A DNA stretch of 34,161 nucleotides from Emmonsiellopsis sp. PD_33 (taxonomy: Eukaryota; Ascomycota; Eurotiomycetes; Onygenales; Ajellomycetaceae). This document shows positions 34,038 to 34,161 of the stretch, piece after piece. The translations under genes and the position numbers were made by a program. Positions within the stretch are counted from its first letter, which is position 1, and the number at the start of each line of letters is the position of its first letter. The stretch lies in the NCBI GenBank assembly GCA_032988165.1, contig JANTQF010000368.1, forward strand, positions 1 to 34,161. The letters run 5' to 3'. The notes below the pieces were generated by a model. It was not told the origin of the DNA and made no database searches. It saw only the letters and a list, made by a program, of their open reading frames with translations.

Positions 34038-34161
34038 CCGGCGTTGGGGACCGGGATTCCCTTCGGCGCTGGGAGGTCGGAAGGGGATTAAGTTTTTTGA
34101 GGGCTGTACGACGGAGAAGGGGGCGAAGCCGGCCGTATGGCAAGGGGGGGCAGAGACGAAG

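Larger units (their letters stand above)
32549..34161. other. Upstream region of the Gbp2-like gene, purine-rich
   Basis: No gene recognised in 1.6 kb. Expected to hold the promoter and 5' leader of the minus-strand RNA-binding gene. Strongly purine-biased stretches occur at 33280-33390 and 33500-33610, a 10-base direct repeat GGGCTTTCAA at 33540-33559, and a run of 19 G at 34019-34037. Open frames in this interval are by-products of low-complexity sequence. Confidence 0.55.

Noticed and set aside
32614..34143. Many overlapping open frames upstream of the Gbp2-like gene
   Set aside because: They come from purine/pyrimidine-biased low-complexity DNA and show no domain or splice support.

Overview
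This is nuclear DNA from a filamentous ascomycete, most likely Eurotiomycete (Aspergillus/Penicillium type). The inference rests on short introns of about 50-110 nt with GTRNGT donors and CTRAC-like branch points, a fungal highly reducing polyketide synthase (HR-PKS), fungal-type TRK and Gbp2-like genes, and a RIP-like mutated transposon relic. Nothing bacterial is present. I resolved four multi-exon genes to exon level, and all their reading frames close exactly.

Layout. (1) 1-~570: CpG-free, AT-rich relic DNA. (2) 966-16508: a compact three-gene secondary-metabolite cluster. It holds a 13-exon HR-PKS on the minus strand (966-10840; KS-AT-DH-CMeT-ER-KR-ACP) that ends in an in-frame LovD-like (class C beta-lactamase-fold) transesterase domain. 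Divergent from it across a 1.17-kb promoter is a BTA1-like betaine-lipid synthase (12007-14405, plus), followed by a 14-TM DHA2-type MFS exporter (14862-16508, plus). (3) ~16840-24870: about 8 kb with no CG dinucleotide that I could find by eye. It contains a stop-riddled Helitron RepHel relic on the minus strand, recognisable from its zinc-finger and Rep/HUH region to the C-terminal helicase motifs. (4) 24950-28376: a 13-exon TRK-type potassium transporter (minus). (5) 30416-32548: a 9-exon Gbp2/Hrb1-like SR-type RNA-binding protein with three RRMs (minus), one of whose exons is only 8 nt. (6) 32549-34161: purine-rich upstream DNA with a run of 19 G.

How the genes may work together (inference). 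The PKS makes a reduced, possibly C-methylated acyl chain, and its own C-terminal transesterase could pass that chain to an alcohol or lipid acceptor. BTA1 enzymes use SAM twice: once to transfer a 3-amino-3-carboxypropyl group to a hydroxyl of diacylglycerol, then to trimethylate the amine. A BTA1-like gene sharing a divergent promoter with this PKS suggests a polyketide carrying a homoserine-betaine head group, or polyketide acylation of a betaine lipid, exported by the MFS protein. I know of no characterised pathway with this gene set. A near-identical 16-bp element occurs in the PKS/BTA1 promoter and in the MFS promoter, consistent with co-regulation. No pathway transcription factor, P450 or other tailoring enzyme is visible. 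CpG-free relic DNA bounds the cluster on both sides.
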